Assembly: GCA_964411885.1 (NCBI GenBank)
Contig: CAYPMK010000044.1
Location: 1-11,000, forward strand
Direction of reading: 5' to 3'
Length of the DNA stretch: 11,000 nucleotides
Source: JAKLHL01 sp964411885
GTDB taxonomy: Bacteria > Bdellovibrionota > JAFGOL01
Shown: piece after piece, positions 1 to 7,226 of the stretch
Position numbering within the stretch: position 1 is the stretch's first letter
Layout: every line of letters begins with the position of its first letter
Notes under the pieces: generated by a model
The model's input: the letters and a program-made list of their open reading frames with translations, nothing else
Databases searched by the model: none
What the model was told of the DNA's origin: nothing
Position numbers and translations under genes: made by a program

Positions 1-1
1 A

Positions 2-43
2 AAAACAACTGTTGTATCATCTTCAAGAGGAAGATTAGAATAA
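2..43 (+). CDS. possible 3' end of an upstream gene (partial)
   Basis: From base 2 a reading frame runs open to a TAA at 41-43, giving a 13-residue tail rich in Ser and Thr that ends in Arg-Gly-Arg-Leu-Glu. The stop lies one base before the ATG of the ankyrin-like gene, and a purine-rich stretch within it (AGAGGAAG, about 26-33) could be the ribosome-binding site of that gene. This arrangement would suit two genes in one operon. The fragment is too short to recognise, and another frame is also open here (ending in a TGA at 46-48), so this is only a possibility. Confidence 0.25.
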   Translation, partial: KTTVVSSSRGRLE

Positions 44-44
44 T

Positions 45-1055
45 ATGAAAAGAACATTATTAGCTTTTTTGCTAATATTACTGTCTAATATTACTTATTC
101 AAAAGATGTTTTAAAAAATGAATTAGACAGACAGCTTCTGTTAAAATTAAGAAATATCGATTGTACAGAAGACAAGAACGAAGTCATCAAGACCTTTCTA
201 ACAAAAAAGTTCAGCGCTAAAGACGACAATGGTGGACTTAACCTACTAATCTTAGCGTCTGCAATAGGAGACCTTGAAGCTGTAAAATATCTAACAAACA
301 GTACTATAACAGAAGAGAGTATAAAAGATCTGCAGAACATAGAATGGGCCTTTAAATATCTGTGGGAAAAAGACAGGGCAATAAAAGATCAGGAATTACC
401 ATATTTAAGATATCAAAGTAAAACAGGATATACGGCTTTAACCTTTGCTGTGGTTGCTGGTAACTATAAGGTAGTGGAATATCTTATTGATGCTATAAAA
501 GCAAATTTCAAATCAAACATAAAAAAAGGCTACACTGGGAACAGTTCCTTCACCACAGCAGAAGTAGAGAACATGGCTCTCTCTATTTCTTCTGAACTGA
601 CAGCTGCATGTATAAACAGAATGGATTACAACGGATGGAATAGCATGGCATACGCAGCTTCTTTTATACCTTATTGTGATAACGAAGATAAAATACTCGA
701 AAGGATAAAGATATTATCTACCTTAATCTACAATGGTGGAAAGAACGCTAAAGTAAATATCCTTGAGGGTGAAAGAGACCTTATAAGCCTAGCCTCTAGA
801 CATGGTAATTACATGGTAATAAAATTCTTCCACAAATTATATGAAGAAATTTATAAAAATCCTCTGTTTAATAAAAAACTAGAAGAGTTTGCAGGCACAA
901 AAGATGAAATAATGAAAAGTATAGAAATCAGCTTATTAGATATATCCAATATATTAGATAAAGAGATAATCATAGATCAACAGGATCCTCAAGAACACAT
1001 ACTTCACTACGAAAAAACAATCAAAGAACTTAACGAGTGGTTGAAAGATCTATAA
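45..1055 (+). CDS. exported ankyrin-repeat-like protein
   Basis: The 336-residue product begins with a Lys-Arg pair and a hydrophobic stretch (residues 4-15), followed by a likely signal-peptidase site near residue 19, so it is probably exported to the periplasm or beyond. Four segments resemble ankyrin repeats: about 60-92 (with ILASAIGDLEAVKYL), 126-158 (TGYTALTFAVVAGNYKVVEY), 195-231 (NGWNSMAYAAS) and 241-270 (LISLASRHGNYMVIKFF). The repeats are degenerate and separated by long insertions. The C-terminal third is charged and helical, with no domain I recognise. Ankyrin repeats mediate protein-protein contacts, and the partner here is unknown. A purine-rich GAGG at 27-30 lies 14 nt before the ATG, a rather long spacing. 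The last 26 bases overlap the 3' end of glmM on the other strand. The ankyrin call rests on pattern recognition and could be replaced by another alpha-helical repeat family. Confidence 0.7.
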   Translation: MKRTLLAFLLILLSNITYSKDVLKNELDRQLLLKLRNIDCTEDKNEVIKTFLTKKFSAKDDNGGLNLLILASAIGDLEAVKYLTNSTITEESIKDLQNIEWAFKYLWEKDRAIKDQELPYLRYQSKTGYTALTFAVVAGNYKVVEYLIDAIKANFKSNIKKGYTGNSSFTTAEVENMALSISSELTAACINRMDYNGWNSMAYAASFIPYCDNEDKILERIKILSTLIYNGGKNAKVNILEGERDLISLASRHGNYMVIKFFHKLYEEIYKNPLFNKKLEEFAGTKDEIMKSIEISLLDISNILDKEIIIDQQDPQEHILHYEKTIKELNEWLKDL

Positions 1056-2388
1056 TACTTATAAGCTCGTCTGCATAATTAGCTATTTTATTATGGTCTT
1101 CACCCTCTATCATTACTCTTGCTATTGGTTCAGTACCAGAATACCTAACGAACACCCTTCCCTTTGAACCTAATTCCGTTTTTATTTCATCTAATTTTTT
1201 AGAGAAACCACTCATTTTATCAAAAGGTATTTTTTCTTTGACCTTGATGTTCTTAAGAACCTGAGGATATTTTTTCATTACCCTAGAAAGCTCACTTAAA
1301 GGTTTTCCCGTTCTCTGCATTAAGGCCAACACTTGTAAGGCCCCAATTATACCGTCTCCAGTGGTGGTATGATCTAAGAGTATTATATGTCCAGATTGTT
1401 CTCCACCAAGGTTGTAAGAACCCTCTTTCATTTTTTCTACGACATATCTATCTCCAACAGCGGCTTCAACGACATTAATACCATTCTCTTTCATGGCTAC
1501 ACCAAAACCAAAATTACTCATAGGTGTAACAACTATGGTGTTATTTTTAAGTTCGTTGTTCTTTTTCATCTCTATCGCTATCATCGCCATTATTATATCA
1601 CCATCTATTACATTGCCTTTCTCGTCTACTAAGATCACCCTATCTGCATCACCGTCAAGGGTTATACCCATATCTGCCTTATGCTTAATAACTAGTTCTT
1701 CTATATTCTTTGGATGCAGAGCCCCACACTTATCATTGATATTTATACCGTTAGGATCATCGCCTGTAACAATAAGTTCTGCCCCCAATTCTTTTAATAC
1801 TGATGGACCAACGTCAAAGGCGGCACCGTTAGCACAATCCAACACTATTTTTTTACCATTAAGGGTGAGGTCTTTGGGGAAAGTTTCCTTAGCAAACACA
1901 ACATATCTTGATCCAGCATCATTAAGGTCCCTGACTGTCCCAAGCTTTTCTGGCGCACCATAAGCTTTCTTAAGTTCATCAGAGAACATCAGCTTTTCTA
2001 TTCTATGTTCCATGTCGTCGCTAAGTTTAAATCCATCCTTATCAAATATTTTGATACCATTGTCAGTATATGGGTTATGTGAAGCAGATATAACAACACC
2101 TGCATCTGCCCTCATGTCTTTAGTAAGAAAAGCTATTGCAGGAGTTGGTAAAGCCCCAACAAACACTACGTCAACGCCCATAGAAGAAAGACCAGCACCA
2201 AGAGCAAGTTCTATCATATAGCCAGAGCTTCTTGTGTCTCTACCAATAAGGATCTTTCCTTTGTGTTTGTCTACATCCCTAAACAAATACCCAAGCGTTC
2301 TTCCAAGTTCTAAAATATTTTCCATCGTCAACGGCTCATGATTTGGAATACCACGTATGCCGTCTGTACCGAATATTTTTCTTTGCAT
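1030..2388 (-). CDS. glmM: phosphoglucosamine mutase GlmM
   Basis: This 452-residue enzyme converts glucosamine-6-phosphate to glucosamine-1-phosphate, the step before UDP-GlcNAc for peptidoglycan and lipopolysaccharide. All family signatures are present: FGTDGIRG at 6-13, the phosphoserine loop SASHNP at 101-106 (catalytic Ser103), the magnesium loop DGDADR at 245-250, the sugar-binding GGEQSGH at 328-334 and the phosphate-binding RYSGTEP at 415-421. Length is normal for the family (about 445-450). The ATG is preceded by GAGAGG with a 7-nt spacer, and the ybbR stop lies 2 nt upstream, so the two are probably translationally coupled. It is the last gene of the cluster. Its tail overlaps the convergent ankyrin-like gene, and I see no hairpin terminator between them. 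Linkage with cdaA and ybbR is conserved, and GlmM is known to bind and inhibit CdaA in Firmicutes. Confidence 0.97.
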   Translation of the reverse strand: MQRKIFGTDGIRGIPNHEPLTMENILELGRTLGYLFRDVDKHKGKILIGRDTRSSGYMIELALGAGLSSMGVDVVFVGALPTPAIAFLTKDMRADAGVVISASHNPYTDNGIKIFDKDGFKLSDDMEHRIEKLMFSDELKKAYGAPEKLGTVRDLNDAGSRYVVFAKETFPKDLTLNGKKIVLDCANGAAFDVGPSVLKELGAELIVTGDDPNGININDKCGALHPKNIEELVIKHKADMGITLDGDADRVILVDEKGNVIDGDIIMAMIAIEMKKNNELKNNTIVVTPMSNFGFGVAMKENGINVVEAAVGDRYVVEKMKEGSYNLGGEQSGHIILLDHTTTGDGIIGALQVLALMQRTGKPLSELSRVMKKYPQVLKNIKVKEKIPFDKMSGFSKKLDEIKTELGSKGRVFVRYSGTEPIARVMIEGEDHNKIANYADELISIIDLSTTR

Positions 2389-2390
2389 TA

Positions 2391-3182
2391 TTAGTCCTCT
2401 CTATTNNNNNNNNNNNNNNNNNNNNNNNNNNNNNNNNNNNNNNNNNNNNNNNNNNNNNNNNNNNNNNNNNNNNNNNNNNNNNNNNNNNNNNNNNNNNNNN
2501 NNNNNGGTTTTACATCAACATAAACTGTAAAACGTTCTGCAGAAAAATTACTGAACTGTTTGTAATAACGTTTATCCAAAGTAGTTTCTATCCTCATGGG
2601 GACCTTGTATTTACTGATATCTATAACTTGGGTATAAAGCTCGTCCATTACCTTCAACTCAAGTTCCGAACCAGATATTTCAAGTTCTGTTGGTTCGATC
2701 TTAACACCTTCTAACCTATAACCACTTAAAAGTTCACCAACTATGCTAGGAATTACCTTTACCTTTTTTCTTCCTAGCTTCTCTACTTTTACATTAATCT
2801 CTGCAGGATAATATTCCAACACCTTAACGCCTATAGGAAGATTCATCATGTCTGAATAAAATTTATAGATAAACTGAGGTTCTTTTCTTCCTCGTATATC
2901 CAACTTTATAAATTCACGTCTATCCATTACCTCTCTAATGAATATTCTTGGACCATTTAATTTAATATCAACAAATTTAGGGGTATCATCACTAACAACA
3001 AAACCAGGTGCTGTAACATAATCTATTGCAACTCTTTTAACAGATTCAACTCTTTCTGAACTTGTTACAGTGAACCAAAGGCCAATAGCCAGCAGCAACG
3101 ATAAAGATTTTAGATGCAAGTCCTTTAAGAATATATTCTTGATCATCCTCTTATAATGGTGTGAACGGATCTTCTTAGGCAT
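2391..3182 (-). CDS. cdaR: YbbR-domain protein, CdaA regulator CdaR (interrupted by an assembly gap)
   Basis: This is a membrane-anchored protein with one N-terminal transmembrane helix (about residues 23-40, after a strongly basic cytoplasmic start) and two extracytoplasmic YbbR-type beta domains (about 48-135 and 141-224). The second opens with the typical segment containing VIPSIVGELLSGYRLEGVKI. In Firmicutes such proteins bind CdaA and modulate c-di-AMP synthesis. The same role here is inferred from family and position. Its ATG overlaps the cdaA stop in a TAATG junction, with AAAGGGG just upstream as ribosome-binding site, which indicates translational coupling. A 100-N gap follows residue 225, and only Asn-Arg-Glu-Asp and a stop are visible on the far side. 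The true length of the C-terminus, and whether those four residues are really in frame, cannot be known from this sequence. Confidence 0.9.
   Translation of the reverse strand: MPKKIRSHHYKRMIKNIFLKDLHLKSLSLLLAIGLWFTVTSSERVESVKRVAIDYVTAPGFVVSDDTPKFVDIKLNGPRIFIREVMDRREFIKLDIRGRKEPQFIYKFYSDMMNLPIGVKVLEYYPAEINVKVEKLGRKKVKVIPSIVGELLSGYRLEGVKIEPTELEISGSELELKVMDELYTQVIDISKYKVPMRIETTLDKRYYKQFSNFSAERFTVYVDVKXXXXXXXXXXXXXXXXXXXXXXXXXXXXXXXXXXNRED
2406..2505. other. assembly gap of 100 N within ybbR/cdaR
   Basis: A run of exactly 100 unknown bases lies in the C-terminal coding part of the YbbR gene. The round number suggests a scaffolding placeholder, so the real distance and reading frame across it are unknown. 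Any translation crossing it on either strand is unreliable. Confidence 0.97.
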
Positions 3183-3964
3183 TATTTTTTCCCCTTTCCA
3201 CCAAATATTTCATATAGTGTCTTTCTTAGTTCAGGACCATCAAGTGATCTTATTAAATTACCATCCACGGCAACAGACATTTGCCTTTGCTCTTCAGAAA
3301 CAACTATAATAACTGCATCTGTGACCTCTGCCAAACCTATTGCAGCCCTATGTCTTGTTCCTAGGGTCTTTTCTATTCCAGAACTATTAGTAAGAGGCAA
3401 GAAACAACCTGCTGCAAAGATTCTTCCATCCTTTATTAATACAGCACCGTCGTGCATAGGTGATGAAGTAGAGAATATGCTTGCGATCAACTCTGGTTTT
3501 AATTCTGCATCAAAATTGGTACCTATTTCTACTGCATCTACGAGTGAAATATTTCTTTCTATGGCAATAAGAGCGCCTATCTTTTTTCTCGATAAAGAAA
3601 TACAGGACTTAACTAGCTGTTCTATAAAATGTTCCTGATCGCTCTTTTGTTGACCAATATTAAAGAAAGGAGCCTTGCCTATTTTAGCCAACAATTTTTT
3701 AATATCATCTTGGAACACTATGATTATTATTATGACAAGATAACTAAAAAATCGTCTTAATATTTCGTGTAAGGTAATAAGCCCAAAAGAAACAGAAATA
3801 ACATAAAGCGATGCAAACACTATAAGGCCAACCAAAGCTTGTACAGCCCTAGTACCCCTAATAAGTATCAATAATTTATATATTATAAAAGCTACAACGA
3901 TAATATCAACAGCGTCTATCCACCTAAAGCTAGAAATAGCATCTTTTGCTATCAGGTCCAGCAC
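3182..3964 (-). CDS. cdaA: diadenylate cyclase CdaA (c-di-AMP synthase)
   Basis: The protein condenses two ATP into cyclic di-AMP, a second messenger for osmotic and cell-wall balance. The 260 residues contain three N-terminal transmembrane helices (about 18-35, 40-61 and 71-84) and a cytoplasmic DAC domain. The domain carries both catalytic signatures: DGA at 172-174 (in MHDGAVLIKDG) and RHR at 204-206 (in GTRHRAAIG). This three-helix plus DAC layout and length are typical of the CdaA/DacA class and unlike DisA or CdaS. The start is a GTG at 3964, supported by AAGGAG placed 7 nt upstream. It overlaps the end of folP by 13 nt and the start of ybbR by 1 nt. The neighbours ybbR and glmM are its known regulatory partners. 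No c-di-AMP phosphodiesterase or receptor is visible in this window. Confidence 0.96.
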   Translation of the reverse strand: MLDLIAKDAISSFRWIDAVDIIVVAFIIYKLLILIRGTRAVQALVGLIVFASLYVISVSFGLITLHEILRRFFSYLVIIIIIVFQDDIKKLLAKIGKAPFFNIGQQKSDQEHFIEQLVKSCISLSRKKIGALIAIERNISLVDAVEIGTNFDAELKPELIASIFSTSSPMHDGAVLIKDGRIFAAGCFLPLTNSSGIEKTLGTRHRAAIGLAEVTDAVIIVVSEEQRQMSVAVDGNLIRSLDGPELRKTLYEIFGGKGKK

Positions 3965-5163
3965 TTTGATACTCCTTGTATCGCATTAAAGGCCTTTATA
4001 GCCCCCTTTAGACCCTCTGGGTCATGCGTCCTAAATATTTTAACACCCCGCTCCATCAAATACAATGATATGGCATTACAAATAGCATCCCTAGTGTCAA
4101 TATTTAGACCACTTATCTTGCCAACATATGATTTTCTGCTTATGCCTGCACAAACAGCAAAACCCAGCGACGTAACAGATCCTATGCCATTTAATATCCT
4201 GCTTGTATCGTTAATTGAAAGACCAAAGCCTATACCGGGGTCCATTATTAACCTTTCAGGATCTACTCCATAGTTTAAGAACTTTTCTTTGCTTTTTTGA
4301 CAAAAGTCCATGAATAAACCCACTGGATCATCTCTATCAATATCTGGCGTTTCTCCTCTAAATCCTTTAGTGGAATTATTCATCATCGCAAGGACACATG
4401 CACCACTTTGCTGTATTTCATTTATTACAGGCTCTATTGCAGAACCACCACTTATATCATTAATGAGCACTGCACCAAGTTTTAATGCTTCTTTTATTAC
4501 CTGTGGTTTATATGAATCTATAGAAACGCTAACATCAAAGTTAGAACGAACAGCTTTAATTATTGGGAGAACCCTTTCCATCTCTTCTTGTTCTGTTACA
4601 ACGACGTTACTGTCTGGACGAGCGGATTCTCCACCCACGTCTATTACATTGGACCCAGCAGAAACAAGTTCTTCTACTCGCTTCATGGCAGAATCATAAT
4701 TAAAGAACTTACCTCCATCTGAAAATGAATCTGGAGTTATGTTCAATATCCCTATAACAACAAAATCCTTAGAAAGATCGTATCTTTTATTGCCTATATT
4801 CACAACAGCTACGTCACTACCCAAAGCTACTTCTACAGAATTTACCAACACATTAAAACAATCTGGTTGTTGTTTCATTTTTTTAACAAAACGATCAAGC
4901 TGGGCTTTTGTACCCATTAAAATAACGTCGGTAAAAGGTTCTTTACAAGCATAACTATGCCTACTTATCGCCGCATCGCCACCACAAGCAAGCATTTCTT
5001 GTTTTATGATGTTGGCCCAAGAAGTCTTAACACTCTTTAACATTATATTAAGATGCTGTGCTTTTGCACAAAGCCCTAGTAATGCCGCAGGCTCTACACC
5101 TACAGAATTTATTATTTCTTTTAGTCGTTTATCATCCTTGTAAGTTATCCGATACGCCTGCAT
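3952..5163 (-). CDS. folP: dihydropteroate synthase FolP with N-terminal extension
   Basis: The enzyme joins p-aminobenzoate to dihydropterin pyrophosphate in folate synthesis and is the sulfonamide target. From the chosen ATG it has 403 residues, against about 270-290 for the classic form. Residues 1-130 form an extra N-terminal domain (with KQEMLACGGDAA at 54-65), and 134-403 form the TIM-barrel DHPS. Conserved positions are present: NITPDSFSDGG at 141-151, VIDVGGES at 173-180, SIDSYKP at 214-220, LINDISGG at 233-240, MDPGIGFG at 307-314, SRKS at 342-345 and RTHD at 378-381. Loop 2 reads GGESARPDS where GGESTRPG is usual, and MMNN replaces the common MHMQ. The ATG at 5163 has AGAGG 6 nt upstream. 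A GTG at 5196 would add 11 residues but is less well supported. The gene overlaps ftsH by 32 nt and cdaA by 13 nt. The extended form occurs in several deltaproteobacteria, as I recall. Confidence 0.93.
   Translation of the reverse strand: MQAYRITYKDDKRLKEIINSVGVEPAALLGLCAKAQHLNIMLKSVKTSWANIIKQEMLACGGDAAISRHSYACKEPFTDVILMGTKAQLDRFVKKMKQQPDCFNVLVNSVEVALGSDVAVVNIGNKRYDLSKDFVVIGILNITPDSFSDGGKFFNYDSAMKRVEELVSAGSNVIDVGGESARPDSNVVVTEQEEMERVLPIIKAVRSNFDVSVSIDSYKPQVIKEALKLGAVLINDISGGSAIEPVINEIQQSGACVLAMMNNSTKGFRGETPDIDRDDPVGLFMDFCQKSKEKFLNYGVDPERLIMDPGIGFGLSINDTSRILNGIGSVTSLGFAVCAGISRKSYVGKISGLNIDTRDAICNAISLYLMERGVKIFRTHDPEGLKGAIKAFNAIQGVSKCWT
3972..3977 (-). promoter_or_regulatory. ribosome-binding site of cdaA fixing its GTG start
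   Basis: On the minus strand AAGGAG lies 7 nt before the GTG codon at 3964-3962. It is a near-perfect Shine-Dalgarno match inside the 3' end of folP, and it supports a GTG start with a 13-nt overlap with folP. Confidence 0.8.
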
Positions 5164-6823
5164 TAACAGCCTCTTTTTTTGGCGGTAAAGTGCCACCGTT
5201 CATCAACATATCAACTTCTTCTGCACTAAGCATTTCTCTTTCCAACAGAGCATCAGAAAGTTTAAGCAGTCTTTCTTTGTTCTTAGAAACAAGTTCCGTT
5301 GCTTCTTTGTAACATTTTATAACTATATCTTTTACTTCTGCGTCTATCATCTTGGCTGTTTCTTCGCTGTAGTTTTTAACAGTAGCAAATTCTTTTCCAA
5401 GGAATATCTGCTCGTGCTCGTTACCCCATCTTAGTGGACCCATCTTTTCACTCATACCCCAAGCACAAACCATTTTTCTTGCTATGTCTGATGCTCGCTC
5501 TATATCGTTGCTTGCACCAGTGGTCTGTATACCAAGCACAACCTCTTCTGCTATTCTTCCTCCCATCAAGACCTTGATGTCCGCAACAGCCTTGCTCTTC
5601 TTTAAAAGATACCTGTCATCCTCTGGAAGTGTTTGGGTAACACCCATTGCCAGACCATGAGGTATTATAGTTACTTTGTGTATTGGATCTGCATCTTCTA
5701 CAAGTTTTGCAAGTATGGTGTGGCCCGCTTCGTGTATTGCTGTCGTCTTTTTTTCTTCGTCGCTGATTATCATACTTCTTCTTGCAACACCCATTATTAT
5801 CTTATCTTTTGCACGTTCAACGCTGTGCATACAAATATTAGTTCTTCCATCCCTTGCCGCTATTAAAGCCGCTTCGTTCATAAGGCTTTCAAGGTCTGCA
5901 CCTGTAAAACCCGGTGTNNNNNNNNNNNNNNNNNNNNNNNNNNNNNNNNNNNNNNNNNNNNNNNNNNNNNNNNNNNNNNNNNNNNNNNNNNNNNNNNNNN
6001 NNNNNNNNNNNNNNNNNCCTGCTCCACGATGTCTTCCAACAGCGTCTATTTCATCTATGAATATTATGCAAGGAGCATTCTTTTTGCCCTGTTCAAAAAG
6101 GTCCCTGACTCTGCTTGCACCAACTCCAACGAACATTTCAACAAAATCAGAACCACTTATGCTAAAGAATGGCACATCTGCTTCTCCTGCTATAGCCCTT
6201 GCAAGCAGTGTTTTTCCTGTACCCGGAGCACCAACTAAAAGAACTCCCTTTGGTATTCTTCCGCCAAGTTTAGTGTATTTTTTAGGGTCCTTAAGAAAAT
6301 CAACAAACTCTTTTAATTCCTCTTTAGCTTCGTCAACACCTGCAACGTCCTTAAAAGAAACCTTCTTTTTTGATTCATTCAAAAGACGTGCTCTGCTCTT
6401 TCCAAAACTCATTGCTTTTCCACCACCAGCCTGAAGCTGACGCATGAACGCAAAAAAGAGCACAAATAAAAGTATCATCGGTCCCCAGTTGATCAGTATC
6501 TGTTGCCAAAGTGGTGATTTTTCTTCTTCCTCGTAGTTTGGAGTAATACCGTAGGACCTTACAAGTTTGAATGCTTCGTCCCCTGTAGTTCCAACTGTCT
6601 TAAAATATTTACCCTCGTTGTAGTCTGTTTTGAATTTTCCCTGTATCTTTTGGTTACCCTTAAAAGTAACTTCTGCTATCTTGCCAGACTCAAGGTCTTT
6701 TACAAAGGTAGAAAAAGGCACATCCATGCTGGATTGTTTATGTCCATCAAAGGTCTTAAATACCCCTATGAAAAGAAGTAGCATTACTAACCACAATGCT
6801 ATGGTCTTATAAGATTGTTTCAT
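5132..6823 (-). CDS. ftsH: ATP-dependent zinc metalloprotease FtsH (interrupted by an assembly gap)
   Basis: FtsH is a membrane AAA+ protease that degrades misfolded membrane proteins and short-lived regulators. Visible in order are transmembrane helix 1 (about 7-24), an extracytoplasmic domain (25-105), transmembrane helix 2 (about 107-127), Walker A GAPGTGKT at 198-205 and Walker B IIFIDEID at 253-260. A gap follows, then TPGFTGADLE and the zinc site HEAGH (364-368 in the gapped numbering), with the likely third zinc ligand Asp in TGASND. The gap removes the second region of homology, with its arginine fingers. Family members carry roughly 90 residues there, but the 100 N allow only 34, so the real protein should be near 620 residues. 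The ATG at 6823 has a perfect AAGGAGG, but 12 nt away. It is the first gene of the minus-strand cluster. Both sides of the gap are normal FtsH, so I regard the gene as intact in the organism. Confidence 0.97.
   Translation of the reverse strand: MKQSYKTIALWLVMLLLFIGVFKTFDGHKQSSMDVPFSTFVKDLESGKIAEVTFKGNQKIQGKFKTDYNEGKYFKTVGTTGDEAFKLVRSYGITPNYEEEEKSPLWQQILINWGPMILLFVLFFAFMRQLQAGGGKAMSFGKSRARLLNESKKKVSFKDVAGVDEAKEELKEFVDFLKDPKKYTKLGGRIPKGVLLVGAPGTGKTLLARAIAGEADVPFFSISGSDFVEMFVGVGASRVRDLFEQGKKNAPCIIFIDEIDAVGRHRGAXXXXXXXXXXXXXXXXXXXXXXXXXXXXXXXXXXTPGFTGADLESLMNEAALIAARDGRTNICMHSVERAKDKIIMGVARRSMIISDEEKKTTAIHEAGHTILAKLVEDADPIHKVTIIPHGLAMGVTQTLPEDDRYLLKKSKAVADIKVLMGGRIAEEVVLGIQTTGASNDIERASDIARKMVCAWGMSEKMGPLRWGNEHEQIFLGKEFATVKNYSEETAKMIDAEVKDIVIKCYKEATELVSKNKERLLKLSDALLEREMLSAEEVDMLMNGGTLPPKKEAVNAGVSDNLQG
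5170..5174 (-). promoter_or_regulatory. ribosome-binding site of folP deciding its start
   Basis: AGAGG on the minus strand sits 6 nt before the ATG at 5163-5161, within the ftsH coding region. This favours that ATG over the upstream in-frame GTG at 5196 and implies translational coupling with ftsH. Confidence 0.65.
5918..6017. other. assembly gap of 100 N within ftsH
   Basis: A run of exactly 100 N replaces the FtsH stretch between the residues after Walker B (GRHRGA) and TPGFTGADLE. By comparison with the family this stretch should be about 265-270 nt, so the N run is a placeholder and downstream coordinates are not true distances. Confidence 0.97.
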
Positions 6824-6835
6824 TTTTTATGTATT

Positions 6836-6842
6836 CCTCCTT
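6836..6842 (-). promoter_or_regulatory. ribosome-binding site of ftsH, widely spaced
   Basis: AAGGAGG, a full Shine-Dalgarno match, lies 12 nt before the ftsH ATG, longer than the usual 5-9 nt. No alternative start codon lies in between. In the 141-nt divergent region 6824-6964 I see AT-rich hexamers on the minus strand (TATAAA at 6908-6903, GATAAT at 6898-6893) but no convincing -35 partner, so the ftsH promoter is not placed. Confidence 0.6.
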
Positions 6843-6964
6843 AAAGCCAAAACTGGCAGGAAAAGTAACATGTAAGGCCAATAAGGTCAAATATTATCGG
6901 GGTTTTATAGCTTTCTTTATGACTAAACTAAAGTTATATGATTAAAGGTCCGATATGTAAAGAT

Positions 6965-7177
6965 ATGAAGATATTAATAAGCCTCTTAATAACCCTATCC
7001 TTTCATCTGATGGCTGATGAAATACAATTTCAGCCTTCAGAAGAAGAACTCCAAATGGCAAGAACCTTCCGTTACAACCACACAGATAGTATTTATGAAC
7101 AGGATGATGCAGTGGAATGCGAATCAAGGTTCTTTGATGACACAAAAGATTCACTAAAATGTATCCAGCAAAGATAA
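6965..7177 (+). CDS. very small secreted protein of unknown function
   Basis: From the ATG at 6965 the product is 70 residues: Lys2, a hydrophobic core (ILISLLITLSFHL, 3-15) and an Ala-type cleavage site at about 17 (LMA, then DE). This gives a mature acidic protein of about 53 residues. An upstream in-frame ATG at 6938 would add nine residues ahead of the signal peptide and is less likely, since the shorter form has a textbook signal sequence. The mature part has two cysteines 13 residues apart near the C-terminus, which could form a disulfide in the periplasm. No good ribosome-binding site is visible for either start, which lowers confidence. It is divergent from ftsH and 49 nt upstream of the DUF1611 gene. 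I do not recognise the family. The signal peptide is the main reason for believing it is a gene. Confidence 0.55.
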   Translation: MKILISLLITLSFHLMADEIQFQPSEEELQMARTFRYNHTDSIYEQDDAVECESRFFDDTKDSLKCIQQR

Positions 7178-7226
7178 GACTATAATACTTTATATTTCTT
7201 TTTTCTTGTGGCATAAATCCTTACCT

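Noticed and set aside
1493..1963. 156-codon plus-strand frame inside glmM
   Set aside because: It is fully antisense to conserved GlmM motifs and has no ribosome-binding site or plausible protein features.
5164..5196. Upstream GTG start for folP adding 11 residues
   Set aside because: The ATG at 5163 has a well-placed AGAGG, whereas the GTG would deepen the overlap with ftsH to 65 nt without better support.
5676..6434. Long open frame on the plus strand opposite ftsH
   Set aside because: It crosses the N gap and is the antisense of strongly conserved FtsH sequence. Its product is low-complexity Ser/Pro/Ala text with no recognisable domain.
7181..7186. TATAAT as promoter of the DUF1611 gene
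   Set aside because: No acceptable -35 hexamer lies 16-18 bp upstream, so it is mentioned only within the gene entry.
6942..7214. 90-codon minus-strand frame across the small secreted gene
   Set aside because: It shows no signal peptide or familiar motif, and the plus-strand frame carries a clear signal sequence.
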